Below are positions 1-5,925 of a DNA stretch of 7,425 bases, piece after piece (positions within the stretch are counted from its first letter, which is position 1; the number at the start of each line of letters is the position of its first letter). The position numbers and the translations under genes were made by a program. Origin of the DNA: Treponema sp. (GTDB lineage: Bacteria; Spirochaetota; Spirochaetia; Treponematales; Breznakiellaceae); assembly GCA_031284105.1 (NCBI GenBank), contig JAITAN010000119.1, forward strand, positions 1 through 7,425, read 5' to 3'. The notes beneath the pieces are model-generated. The model did no database searches. It was given only the letters and a program-made list of their open reading frames with translations, and had not been told where the DNA came from.

Positions 1-894
1 TATTCGGTGATTTGCGATAAGACCCAGCCGGAAAAGTCCCTGGTACACGGTATTGCACAACGGGCGGGGTTAGGCGTTACCGACATTGATTGCTCCACCA
101 TTCCGGTAACGCTTTCTTATGTCCGGTTAAAGAAAGACATTTGGGCGGAACTGTCGGAATTAGCCACGGCCTACCGCTGTCATCTTGAATGCACCCCTGA
201 AAAACCGTTGGTTTTTGCCCACTCGCCCTATCAGACAGAACCGCTACAGGACGATGATTATTCATACACCTTTACCGGGGAGCATATTTTCTATTTGTGG
301 AAAACGGCAAAGGCGGAACTGTACCGGAATACGGTGCGGCTTAAAATCAATTTGCCGGTTGAACTTGAGAAACAGGAAATTTGGCGGTATGACGAAACCC
401 CGGTACTCTACAACGATGATCTGCAAGCCCATTACCCTTTCAAGTATCCCCTTGTCCGGGAAATAGAGGCGGGGCCGTATGAAGCCCATTACCGGATTAT
501 TGACGGATGCCCAACTTCGTTGAGCTTCGGCAAGGAACGGGCGGTTGTGTATGCTGACCAGATCGACACAAAGGAGGAAGCGGAAAGTCGTATTGAATAT
601 GACGACGGGCCGCTTTCCTATTCGGTTTATGACGTTACCACTCACACTGACCGGGCAATCCTTACCTTGCGTAAAGAAGCTGACTGCGATTTGTACAAGG
701 CCGTTATTTATGGTCGGCCTATTGTCCTTGATGTAAACCGTTCCTGCTTTCTCACAGACAACGAAGGCATTACTAACTACGGGACGGCAGCCCTGAATGT
801 AACCGGGTCTTATTTTTCCGAACACGCTATAAACGGCAAGCCGCAATATGAAGATTGGGCTAGCCGGGAACTAAAAGAACGAATACAAATTTAA
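1..894 (+). CDS. Phage tail/baseplate-like protein, 3' part (5' end outside window)
   Basis: The frame is open from the first base, so the gene begins upstream; 297 codons are visible, ending at TAA 892-894. No signal peptide or membrane segment is seen. The middle part (an aromatic-rich IWAELSELATAYRCHLE stretch, then LVFAHSPY) resembles the domain of phage tail hub/baseplate proteins. The end, with IYGRPIVLDV followed by ITNYGTAALNVTG and a DWASREL helix, resembles the region in such proteins where a strand-rich domain is followed by a YG...L segment and an A..L-rich helix. These family resemblances are from memory, not a search. In that family more C-terminal sequence normally follows the helix, so stopping at ERIQI looks premature. 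A coding-looking tail in the +1 frame follows directly (875-943). The likely reading is a prophage remnant, possibly truncated or frameshifted. Host function is unknown. Confidence 0.6.
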   Translation, partial: YSVICDKTQPEKSLVHGIAQRAGLGVTDIDCSTIPVTLSYVRLKKDIWAELSELATAYRCHLECTPEKPLVFAHSPYQTEPLQDDDYSYTFTGEHIFYLWKTAKAELYRNTVRLKINLPVELEKQEIWRYDETPVLYNDDLQAHYPFKYPLVREIEAGPYEAHYRIIDGCPTSLSFGKERAVVYADQIDTKEEAESRIEYDDGPLSYSVYDVTTHTDRAILTLRKEADCDLYKAVIYGRPIVLDVNRSCFLTDNEGITNYGTAALNVTGSYFSEHAINGKPQYEDWASRELKERIQI

Positions 895-943
895 CGACGA
901 CGAGGGCAAACTTCACGAGGTGGATCACCTCCCGGCAAGATAA
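875..943 (+). other. Displaced C-terminal reading frame overlapping the tail-gene stop
   Basis: Frame 2 is open from 875, just after an in-frame TAA at 872-874, and encodes a hydrophilic tail, KNEYKFNDDEGKLHEVDHLP plus two residues, ending at TAA 941-943. It has balanced, protein-like composition. Removing one A from the AAAA run at 873-876 would fuse it to the tail-gene frame right after ...WASREL. It could be the gene's original C-terminus lost by a 1-base insertion, the end of another gene joined by a deletion, or chance. A short GAGGTG/CACCTC hairpin (917-931) lies within it. Confidence 0.35.
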
Positions 944-960
944 TGGTTGCATTGTTAATC

Positions 961-988
961 GAAGCCTTCATAGCGAAGGCTTCTTTTT
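961..988 (+). terminator. Rho-independent terminator after the phage-like gene
   Basis: A perfect 9-bp stem, GAAGCCTTC (961-969) and GAAGGCTTC (975-983), encloses a 5-nt loop and is followed at once by TTTTT (984-988). It sits 17 bp after the TAA at 941-943, which favours the frame-2 tail having been the natural 3' end of the transcript's last gene. Confidence 0.85.
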
Positions 989-1166
989 CCCCCTGTAACC
1001 CGATCGAATACCGGCCGCAGTATATGGCGTGAAACGGCGTGCGTTACGATGGTATTGAGGGCTAATCTGGGGTTTCGGATACTTGAAGATTACGAGCAGA
1101 TAGCGAAACGTCTTGAATGTGAACAACGAAAGCGCGGAATACGGTACCGGATGTGCAATGTTTGTT

Positions 1167-1400
1167 AAAGCCGGGGATCATATTCCGGGTACCGGCTGCG
1201 AGGGCGGTAAAAATGTGGCGCGGATACTGAAACGGGCGCCGGATGGTAAAGTCTGCGGCATTGATTATTCGGAGGTCTGCGTGGAAAAACGGGCGGCTGA
1301 ACAGGACGGCGGTCCGTGCGGGGCGGGCGGAGGTGCTGCTGGGCAATGCGCCGGAGAACCCCCTGTCCCCGATTTTTCCGGCGGCTCAAGGCGTTTCGAG
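1167..1400 (+). pseudogene. Remnant of class I SAM-dependent methyltransferase, frameshifted
   Basis: The frame containing GTG 1281-1283 encodes AGDHIPGTGCEGGKNVARIL followed by KRAPDGKVCGIDYSEVCVEK. This matches the SAM-binding core of UbiE/SmtA-like methyltransferases: motif I normally reads like LDIGCGGGKN, and the acidic end of strand 2 is the D of GIDYS. Homology then jumps at about 1291-1299 to the frame starting at 1297, which gives LNRTAVRAGRAEVLLGNAPE, the expected next segment. It probably jumps back at the CCCCC run 1359-1363 to give PVPDFSGGS, the position of the usual LPFPDGSFD motif. After about 1400 nothing of the family remains, so only the N-terminal third of a typical 210-250 residue protein survives. 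Motif I also carries substitutions (P and G where L and D are expected, and E for G). It is almost certainly non-functional. Confidence 0.7.
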
Positions 1401-1404
1401 AGAT

Positions 1405-1518
1405 ATGAAAAAGATGACAAGAGCCATGCACATTGCCGCGCCGTTTGCCGCGTTGACGCTGGGAATAGCGGGCGCGGCAGGTCTGACCTGCCGTTTAACG
1501 CAAGGAGTGGACGTATGA
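1405..1518 (+). CDS. Small hydrophobic ORF, 37 aa, unknown
   Basis: ATG 1405-1407 to TGA 1516-1518. The product starts MKKMTRAMHIAAPFAALTLG and goes on IAGAAGL before a polar end: a short basic N-terminus followed by about 18 hydrophobic residues, like a signal peptide or single membrane segment. The upstream GAGAG (1399-1403) is a poor ribosome binding site at short spacing. Its 3' end overlaps the start of the related ORF at 1515 by ATGA. It may be the broken 5' end of a longer exported protein gene. No family recognised. Confidence 0.3.
   Translation: MKKMTRAMHIAAPFAALTLGIAGAAGLTCRLTQGVDV
1475..1493. repeat. 19-bp perfect palindrome
   Basis: CGGCAGGTC (1475-1483) and GACCTGCCG (1485-1493) are perfect complements around a single central T. 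It lies inside the first small ORF. A shortened relative with core CAGGTCAGACCT lies at 3981-3992. It could be an operator for a dimeric regulator or a simple hairpin. Confidence 0.55.
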
Positions 1519-1616
1519 AAAGTATGGAAAGAGCCAGGCGCATTGCCGCGCCGTTTGCCGCGCTTACGGGTAGATTTTATATCGAGGCATTGCGCGGCTA
1601 CGCTTTCATTTTTTAG
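1515..1616 (+). CDS. Second, related small ORF, 33 aa, probably truncated
   Basis: ATG 1515-1517 to TAG 1614-1616. It has a good ribosome binding site, AAGGAG at 1502-1507, seven bases before the ATG. The N-terminus MKSMERARRIAAPFAALTG repeats that of the ORF at 1405. Similarity stops abruptly after about 18 residues and the rest is unrelated. The last 11 bp overlap the 3' end of the convergent oxidoreductase gene. The strong Shine-Dalgarno with a truncated product suggests the 5' end of a gene cut off by a rearrangement near 1570. Confidence 0.35.
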   Translation: MKSMERARRIAAPFAALTGRFYIEALRGYAFIF

Positions 1617-2706
1617 CGGGTTCCAGCACGACCGCGTCCCGCTGGGCAATCAGGCTCAATTCCGCGGCTTTGAAGGCGTGTTCCTGAGTCATGGCGTTTT
1701 CCGTACGGTTCAGGCAATCAAGAATGAGCGCGCCGAAATATGGAAAACCGACCTTTCCTTCTACATGGTAGTAGGTCTCTTCCGTACCGTTGGCAAGGAA
1801 AACATGCCCGCCGCCCGATCCTTTGAAACCCAGATTCATGTACTTGCGCTGTTCAATAAAGCCCTCGGTCCCCAGAATGAACATGCGCCCGTCCCCCCAC
1901 ATCTGCAAGCCGTCCGGCGTAAACCAGTCCACGCGGAAATAACCGGCGGCGTTGTTGTCAAGCACGACCTGCGCGTCTCCGAAATCGTCCAGTTCCGGAT
2001 ACTGGGGATGGTTGTAGTTCGCTATTTGACTGCGGACCACCGTACCGTCCTTCGCGCCCGTATAGTACAGGATTTGTTCCATGTTGTGGCTTCCGATGTC
2101 GCAGAGTATGCCCCCGTAGTTCTTCTTGATGAAAAACCAGTCCGGTCTGTAAGACGGGTTTAACCGGTGCGGACCAAATCCGATGACCTGTATCACCCTG
2201 CCGATAGCGCCCTGTTCAATGAGCTGCCCCGTAAATACCGCGGATTCCACATGGATACGCTCGCTGTAGTATACCGCATACTTCCTGCCCGTGCTTTGAA
2301 CCATCACGCGGGCGTCCGCAAGCTGCTCCAGCGTGGTGAGCGGCGCTTTGTCGGTAAAATAGTCCTTGCCCGCGGCCATGACCCGCAAACCCAATGCACA
2401 CCGCTCGCTCGTCATCGCGGCTCCGGCCACAAGCAGAATTGACGGATCGTTTAGGATTTCCTCTTCGCTTGAGGCCGGCTTCACGTCGGGAAAGTTACGT
2501 GCGAAATTCGCCATATAGCGCGCATCCGGGTCGTAATAACTTTTGAGGACGCCGCCCGCCTCAATCAGTCCGTTACACATACCGTAAATATGGCCGTGGT
2601 ACAACCCCACGGCCGCAAACACAAATTCGCCCGCCTTTACCACCGGCGCGGGCTTTCCTTTCGGCGCATATAAAGCGCCGTTCGCGGTACCGTTATTTGT
2701 TTCCAT
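1606..2706 (-). CDS. Gfo/Idh/MocA-family NAD(P)-dependent oxidoreductase, DKAP variant
   Basis: 366 residues, a normal length for the family. An N-terminal Rossmann-like part (about 27-145) begins EFVFAAVGLYHGHIYGM, with a GLYHGHIYG loop in place of the usual GxGxxG. The C-terminal substrate-binding part carries GGILCDIGSHNMEQILYYTG (198-217), where His207 matches the conserved active-site histidine. The usual catalytic EKP is DKAP here (119-122), keeping the lysine (Lys120). This subgroup occurs in carbohydrate or polyol utilisation clusters, but the substrate cannot be read from sequence. The start is ATG 2706-2704, chosen because AGGGAG lies just upstream; the frame stays open to an ATG at 2763, which gives an extension without family likeness. 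It overlaps the upstream dehydrogenase by 14 bp, so the two are probably translationally coupled. Cytoplasmic. Confidence 0.85.
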   Translation of the reverse strand: METNNGTANGALYAPKGKPAPVVKAGEFVFAAVGLYHGHIYGMCNGLIEAGGVLKSYYDPDARYMANFARNFPDVKPASSEEEILNDPSILLVAGAAMTSERCALGLRVMAAGKDYFTDKAPLTTLEQLADARVMVQSTGRKYAVYYSERIHVESAVFTGQLIEQGAIGRVIQVIGFGPHRLNPSYRPDWFFIKKNYGGILCDIGSHNMEQILYYTGAKDGTVVRSQIANYNHPQYPELDDFGDAQVVLDNNAAGYFRVDWFTPDGLQMWGDGRMFILGTEGFIEQRKYMNLGFKGSGGGHVFLANGTEETYYHVEGKVGFPYFGALILDCLNRTENAMTQEHAFKAAELSLIAQRDAVVLEPAKK

Positions 2707-3862
2707 ACGTACTCCCTGTCGTAATAGTTCCACTAAATCCTGCCACGGATGTGGTTTTTTCATAAAAGTGCGGAACCGCCGCCATGATGCCTTCTACGGT
2801 GTAGAACGGATCGTCCGCACCGAGCGGCAGGGCAACGGTTGAGCCGGACGCGCCCGATTTGTAAATGGCGGTAATCAGCTCCAGCGCATTGCGCCCGTCA
2901 TGTCCGTCAATAGCGGGGCCGCAGCCCCGTTCGATTGCGGAAAGCACATTCTCAATCTCGCCGGTATGCCCCTCGTACGGCAGCGGCGGGTAAGAATCAA
3001 CAAAACCGGTGAGCTTTGCTTCCAGCGCGGCGTCATGTTCTTTAAGCGGAAAGGCGTTTGTACCCGCGACATTGGCGCAAACCTTCCACGGCGCGGATAC
3101 ACGGGCGTTTTCGCCTTGAAATATGAGCTGCTGCTCTTCCCCGTGGTGTATGACCGAGCTTGTGATCTGTGCAAGCGCGCCGGCCGGGTATTGCAGCACG
3201 GCAACGGAAATATCCTCGACTTCCGCGTTATTATGCGCCGCATTGCTCAATACCGCGGTTACCTTTTCCGGCATACCCATCATCCAGATAAGCAAGTCGA
3301 TATGATGAACCGCATGGTTTAGCGTACAACCCCCGCCCTCGGTCTTCCATTTGCCGCGCCACCACAGATCGTAATAGCGCAACCCGCGCCACCAGAACGA
3401 ATCAACCTGCGCGTGAAGCACGCGCCCGATCATGCCGCGGTCAAGAACATTCTTTAATGCCGCAATCGGCGTGCGGAACCGGTTTTGCGCGATACAGGCT
3501 AACATCCTGCCGCTTTCTTTTTCCGCTGCAAGCATCGCATCACATTCCTCAAGGCTTGCGGCCATGGGTTTTTCAACAAGAACGTTGCAGCCCGCTTTAA
3601 GGCAGTCAATGGCGATTTGCGCGTGCGTATAAGGCGGCGTACAGACGCCGACAAGATCGATCCTGCCTTTCATCGCATCAAGCATGGTCTCGTGCGAATC
3701 AAAAACCAGCGCATCAGGATTCTCCGTCTTCTTGGAGTTTTCGCATTTCTCCACCGCAATATCGCAGAGCGCAACAATCTTACAACGACCCGGAAACAGT
3801 CGATATGCTTCCATGTGAAGGCGTGAGATATTTCCCACACCGATAATAGCAATGTTAATCAT
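2693..3862 (-). CDS. Gfo/Idh/MocA-family oxidoreductase
   Basis: 389 residues. The start MINIAIIGVGNISRLHMEAY carries the nucleotide-binding GVGNIS glycine motif (8-13). EKPMA follows at 97-101 with the conserved Lys98, then QNRF (126-129). In the C-terminal domain GGGCTLNHAVHHIDLLIWMM (176-195) supplies the usual HxxD pair (His186, Asp189). The end carries DGHDGRNALELITAIYKSG and DPFYTVEG, typical of sugar-dehydrogenase members. It likely oxidises or reduces a sugar or cyclitol at a hydroxyl using NAD(P); the exact substrate is unknown. I chose ATG 3862 because family homology begins there, although AAGGA (3877-3881) is 14 bases away. In-frame ATGs at 3877 and 3910 are alternatives; the latter has AAGGG six bases upstream, inside the palindrome. 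The product partners the overlapping dehydrogenase downstream, suggesting successive steps or a heteromer. Confidence 0.88.
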   Translation of the reverse strand: MINIAIIGVGNISRLHMEAYRLFPGRCKIVALCDIAVEKCENSKKTENPDALVFDSHETMLDAMKGRIDLVGVCTPPYTHAQIAIDCLKAGCNVLVEKPMAASLEECDAMLAAEKESGRMLACIAQNRFRTPIAALKNVLDRGMIGRVLHAQVDSFWWRGLRYYDLWWRGKWKTEGGGCTLNHAVHHIDLLIWMMGMPEKVTAVLSNAAHNNAEVEDISVAVLQYPAGALAQITSSVIHHGEEQQLIFQGENARVSAPWKVCANVAGTNAFPLKEHDAALEAKLTGFVDSYPPLPYEGHTGEIENVLSAIERGCGPAIDGHDGRNALELITAIYKSGASGSTVALPLGADDPFYTVEGIMAAVPHFYEKTTSVAGFSGTITTGSTYGNK

Positions 3863-3905
3863 TGTATCAGTATACATCCTTTTTAGAATAACACAAGCGG
3901 AATTA

Positions 3906-3935
3906 ATCATATAAGTCCCTTAAAAATTTTAAGGG
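3906..3935 (-). promoter_or_regulatory. Candidate promoter -10 with overlapping 19-bp operator-like palindrome
   Basis: Read on the minus strand, TATGAT (3911-3906) is one mismatch from the sigma-70 -10 consensus. Just upstream lies the perfect palindrome CCCTTAAAA/TTTTAAGGG (3917-3935, one central base), placed where the -35/-10 spacer would be. No good -35 (CCTTAA at best) is visible. An initiation point near 3899 would give a leader of about 37 nt for the dehydrogenase pair. On the plus strand the palindrome is followed by TTTT, but no plus-strand gene precedes it, so an operator reading is preferred to a terminator. Confidence 0.4.
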
Positions 3936-3978
3936 TTTTCCAGAATCGGTTTGAGGTTCGTTTTAGGTTTAGGCGTAA

Positions 3979-3992
3979 GGCAGGTCAGACCT
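3979..3992. repeat. Small palindrome AGGTC-A-GACCT
   Basis: AGGTC (3982-3986) and GACCT (3988-3992) flank one A. The 14 bases 3979-3992 differ from 1476-1489 only at the central base. It lies in the 203-bp gap between the fusion gene and the dehydrogenase pair. That gap also holds the 10-bp palindrome AGGTATACCT (4041-4050) and a weak GC-rich hairpin around 4008-4027, but no T-tailed terminator on the minus strand. Confidence 0.4.
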
Positions 3993-4065
3993 TATAGACG
4001 CGCACCCGCTGCCGTTATGCGGCGGGCGGCATGGAGCAGCAGGTATACCTCTTGGGATACGTGCG

Positions 4066-5898
4066 TTAGGTTTTTACCGCATACGCTTCAAACGTATCGC
4101 CCAGACCGAATAAACGGCTTATTGCAAGAAGAAGATGGTAGACTAAACCCCGCCGGACGCCCTTCTTGCCCATAACGAGTTTTCCGGCGACCGGAAACCG
4201 TTCGGGATGGTGTCCGGTAACGACGAGCTTCTTGAGAGTAAAACCGAATGGCTTTAGAACCGCGCGGACTTTCGACGGACTCCATACGGTGTAATGATCC
4301 TGCGGGCTTTTCTCAAGAAAGATGCGCCGCGCTTTCGGCGTTCTCCTCGCTGAAATCCCCTCGAATGAAGGCGTTGAAAACGCCAGGATACCGCCTTTTT
4401 TAAGCAGTCTGTTGATCGCGGACAATACCGGGCCGGCGTTCTCGAAATGTTCAATGACATACCAAAGCGAAATAACGTCAAACCGTCCGTCTAAAAAAGG
4501 TTCCGTATCGCACGCCGTGGGAAAGTACCCTTGAAAACAAGGTATTCCAAGCTCATTGTTCACATAGGATACCGCGTCTTCCGCTGCTTCAAGTCCTATC
4601 GGGGCAAAGCCTTCCGCATTAGCGGCGGCCAGAAACGGGCCGTATGCGCAGCCTATGTCCAGCAAGTACGGAGCGGGCTTTGGGGCGTTCTTTTGAAGGC
4701 GTTCCTCAAAACCGTTTGAGGAACGGCCCATTATCGAAACAATATGGGAAAGCCGCGCCCTGCCCGTCTGTACCAGATTCGGGAAATCTTCAAGGTACGT
4801 TTTGCCGTATTGCTTTTTGTAGAAGTCGAAGAAGTAGTCTTTTGCATATTCAATCGGCGGGGGCGCGGAGCGGCTCATGTAGGTAATGCCGCAGGCCGGA
4901 CAGGTACGGTAGGTGCGGTCGCGGAAGCGGGCAAGCGCGGCTGCCCCGCCGGTACCGCACAGGGGGCAGCCGGCTGCGTGTATGGAAACGGCATTGAGAA
5001 GCCTTGCGAGGCTTTCTTTGCGGGCGTCGTCCTCAATGCCGCATACAACGGATATGCGCCGGCATTGCGCGCGAATTGAGGCGAGCGTCTCGTCCGTCAG
5101 GCGGAGGGTTGTAAGATAGCGAATCCCTTTTTTCCCGCGGCCCGCGGTGCGGAAACCTGCGCCGCGGGAGAGCCGCTCGTGGTACGCGGTGGGCGATACG
5201 AGCAGTACCGGCACGCGGGCGTACAGGCTCTCGAATGAGGTAAGTCCGAAATGCGTAACCACCAGATCGTATTCGGCAAGGCGTGCGCTCAAATCAGGGA
5301 TATGTCCGGCAACGGTTACGTTTTTTTCCATCAGAGCGGCTCTGCACGCCGCGTCCGCGGTCCGGTTCAATGCGCCGAAAACGGCCGTGATTTCAAGATC
5401 GCCGTGCGCCGCAAGCGCAGCGGCCGCGGGGGCGGTAAGCCCGGCAGCATCTTCCATGCCGAATGTGATAAGAACGCGCGGCCTCCGCGTGAAGCAGTCT
5501 TGCGGCGCGTCATCCGCGGCGCGCGTAAGCGGCGCATCCCATGCCGGACGCCGCGGGCCGGAGAACCGCAATAATGCGGGCATATACCTATTGGGGCGCT
5601 CTTTTTCAAGATTCGGCAAAGTATCCATCAGGAAATCACACGCGTTTCTACAGGAGCCGCCTTCATCTATGCCGATAACCGGCGCGTGCCGCCGCCATGC
5701 GAGAAACTCTTCTTGTGAAGTTCTGAACCGGTCAAGGACAATGAAGGCAAGCTCGTCCGGCGGCGCGCCGTCCGCGGGTTTATAAATACGCGCGTCCCGC
5801 CCCAGGGCGCGCAGTTCCCCGGCGAGCGCGGTACAGCGGGCGAGGTGTCCGCCTCCGCGTCCTTTTTCATATAAAGGGACAATAAGAATAGGTTTCAT
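4066..5898 (-). CDS. Fusion: SpsG/PseG-like GT-B domain + four-Cys motif + class I methyltransferase
   Basis: 610 residues in three parts. (a) About 1-305: GRGGGHLARCTALA (13-26) is the GHxxRC...LA signature of SpsG/PseG; RVLITFGMED (141-150) and VVTHFGLTSFESLYARVPVL (213-232) match the second GT-B half. PseG enzymes hydrolyse UDP from a trideoxy-diacetamido sugar, and SpsG relatives serve spore-coat or surface glycans. (b) CPLC (311-314) and CPAC (333-336) form a probable zinc ribbon. (c) About 375-560: LLDIGCAYGPFL (412-423) is SAM motif I, Glu437 the strand-2 acid, then GRFDVISLWYVIEHFENA (471-488) and LLKKGGILAFSTPS (498-511), the Methyltransf_23 pattern. Part (b)+(c) resembles sugar C-methyltransferases with N-terminal Cys motifs. 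The frame is uninterrupted. It starts 27 bp after the spsF-like stop with only a weak ribosome binding site, so coupling to that gene is likely. A sugar-processing and methylating bifunctional enzyme is inferred; the substrate is unknown. Confidence 0.85.
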   Translation of the reverse strand: MKPILIVPLYEKGRGGGHLARCTALAGELRALGRDARIYKPADGAPPDELAFIVLDRFRTSQEEFLAWRRHAPVIGIDEGGSCRNACDFLMDTLPNLEKERPNRYMPALLRFSGPRRPAWDAPLTRAADDAPQDCFTRRPRVLITFGMEDAAGLTAPAAAALAAHGDLEITAVFGALNRTADAACRAALMEKNVTVAGHIPDLSARLAEYDLVVTHFGLTSFESLYARVPVLLVSPTAYHERLSRGAGFRTAGRGKKGIRYLTTLRLTDETLASIRAQCRRISVVCGIEDDARKESLARLLNAVSIHAAGCPLCGTGGAAALARFRDRTYRTCPACGITYMSRSAPPPIEYAKDYFFDFYKKQYGKTYLEDFPNLVQTGRARLSHIVSIMGRSSNGFEERLQKNAPKPAPYLLDIGCAYGPFLAAANAEGFAPIGLEAAEDAVSYVNNELGIPCFQGYFPTACDTEPFLDGRFDVISLWYVIEHFENAGPVLSAINRLLKKGGILAFSTPSFEGISARRTPKARRIFLEKSPQDHYTVWSPSKVRAVLKPFGFTLKKLVVTGHHPERFPVAGKLVMGKKGVRRGLVYHLLLAISRLFGLGDTFEAYAVKT

Positions 5899-5925
5899 CT
5901 TGTTTACGGTACGCCGGCATTCGGC

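Larger units (their letters stand above)
1405..1570 (+). repeat. Imperfect direct repeat, 110-bp offset
   Basis: The first about 55 bp of the two small ORFs are duplicates: 1405-1459 matches 1515-1566 at exactly 110 bp offset. This includes 22 identical bases (1431-1452 and 1541-1562) and several scattered substitutions before them. After that the copies diverge. The offset is not a multiple of three, so the two copies are read in different frames. Confidence 0.8.
989..1605. other. Decayed intergenic region with gene remnants
   Basis: No intact gene of normal length is supported here. It contains the methyltransferase remnant and the two small hydrophobic ORFs listed separately. A further 39-codon plus-strand frame at 1049-1168 (ATG to TAA) encodes a charged stretch including EDYEQIAKRLECEQRKRG. 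It looks helical and protein-like, but it has no clear ribosome binding site and no family I recognise, so it may be another gene fragment. The minus-strand oxidoreductase gene ending at 1606 has no recognisable intrinsic terminator here. Confidence 0.5.

Noticed and set aside
1113..1616. Single 167-residue plus-strand protein
   Set aside because: Only its middle resembles a methyltransferase. Homology moves to another frame at about 1295, and the C-terminal part is the out-of-frame shadow of the two small repeat ORFs.
1543..2163. 206-residue plus-strand ORF antisense to the dehydrogenase
   Set aside because: The opposite strand encodes a clear Gfo/Idh/MocA protein; this frame has no recognisable motif.
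3917..3939. Intrinsic terminator on the plus strand (palindrome plus TTTT)
   Set aside because: No plus-strand gene precedes it, the stem is AT-rich, and its position just upstream of a minus-strand -10-like box fits an operator better.
5147..5785. Long plus-strand ORF antisense to the fusion gene
   Set aside because: It is an Arg/Ser/Ala-rich shadow of a GC-rich gene whose minus-strand frame has clear domain motifs.
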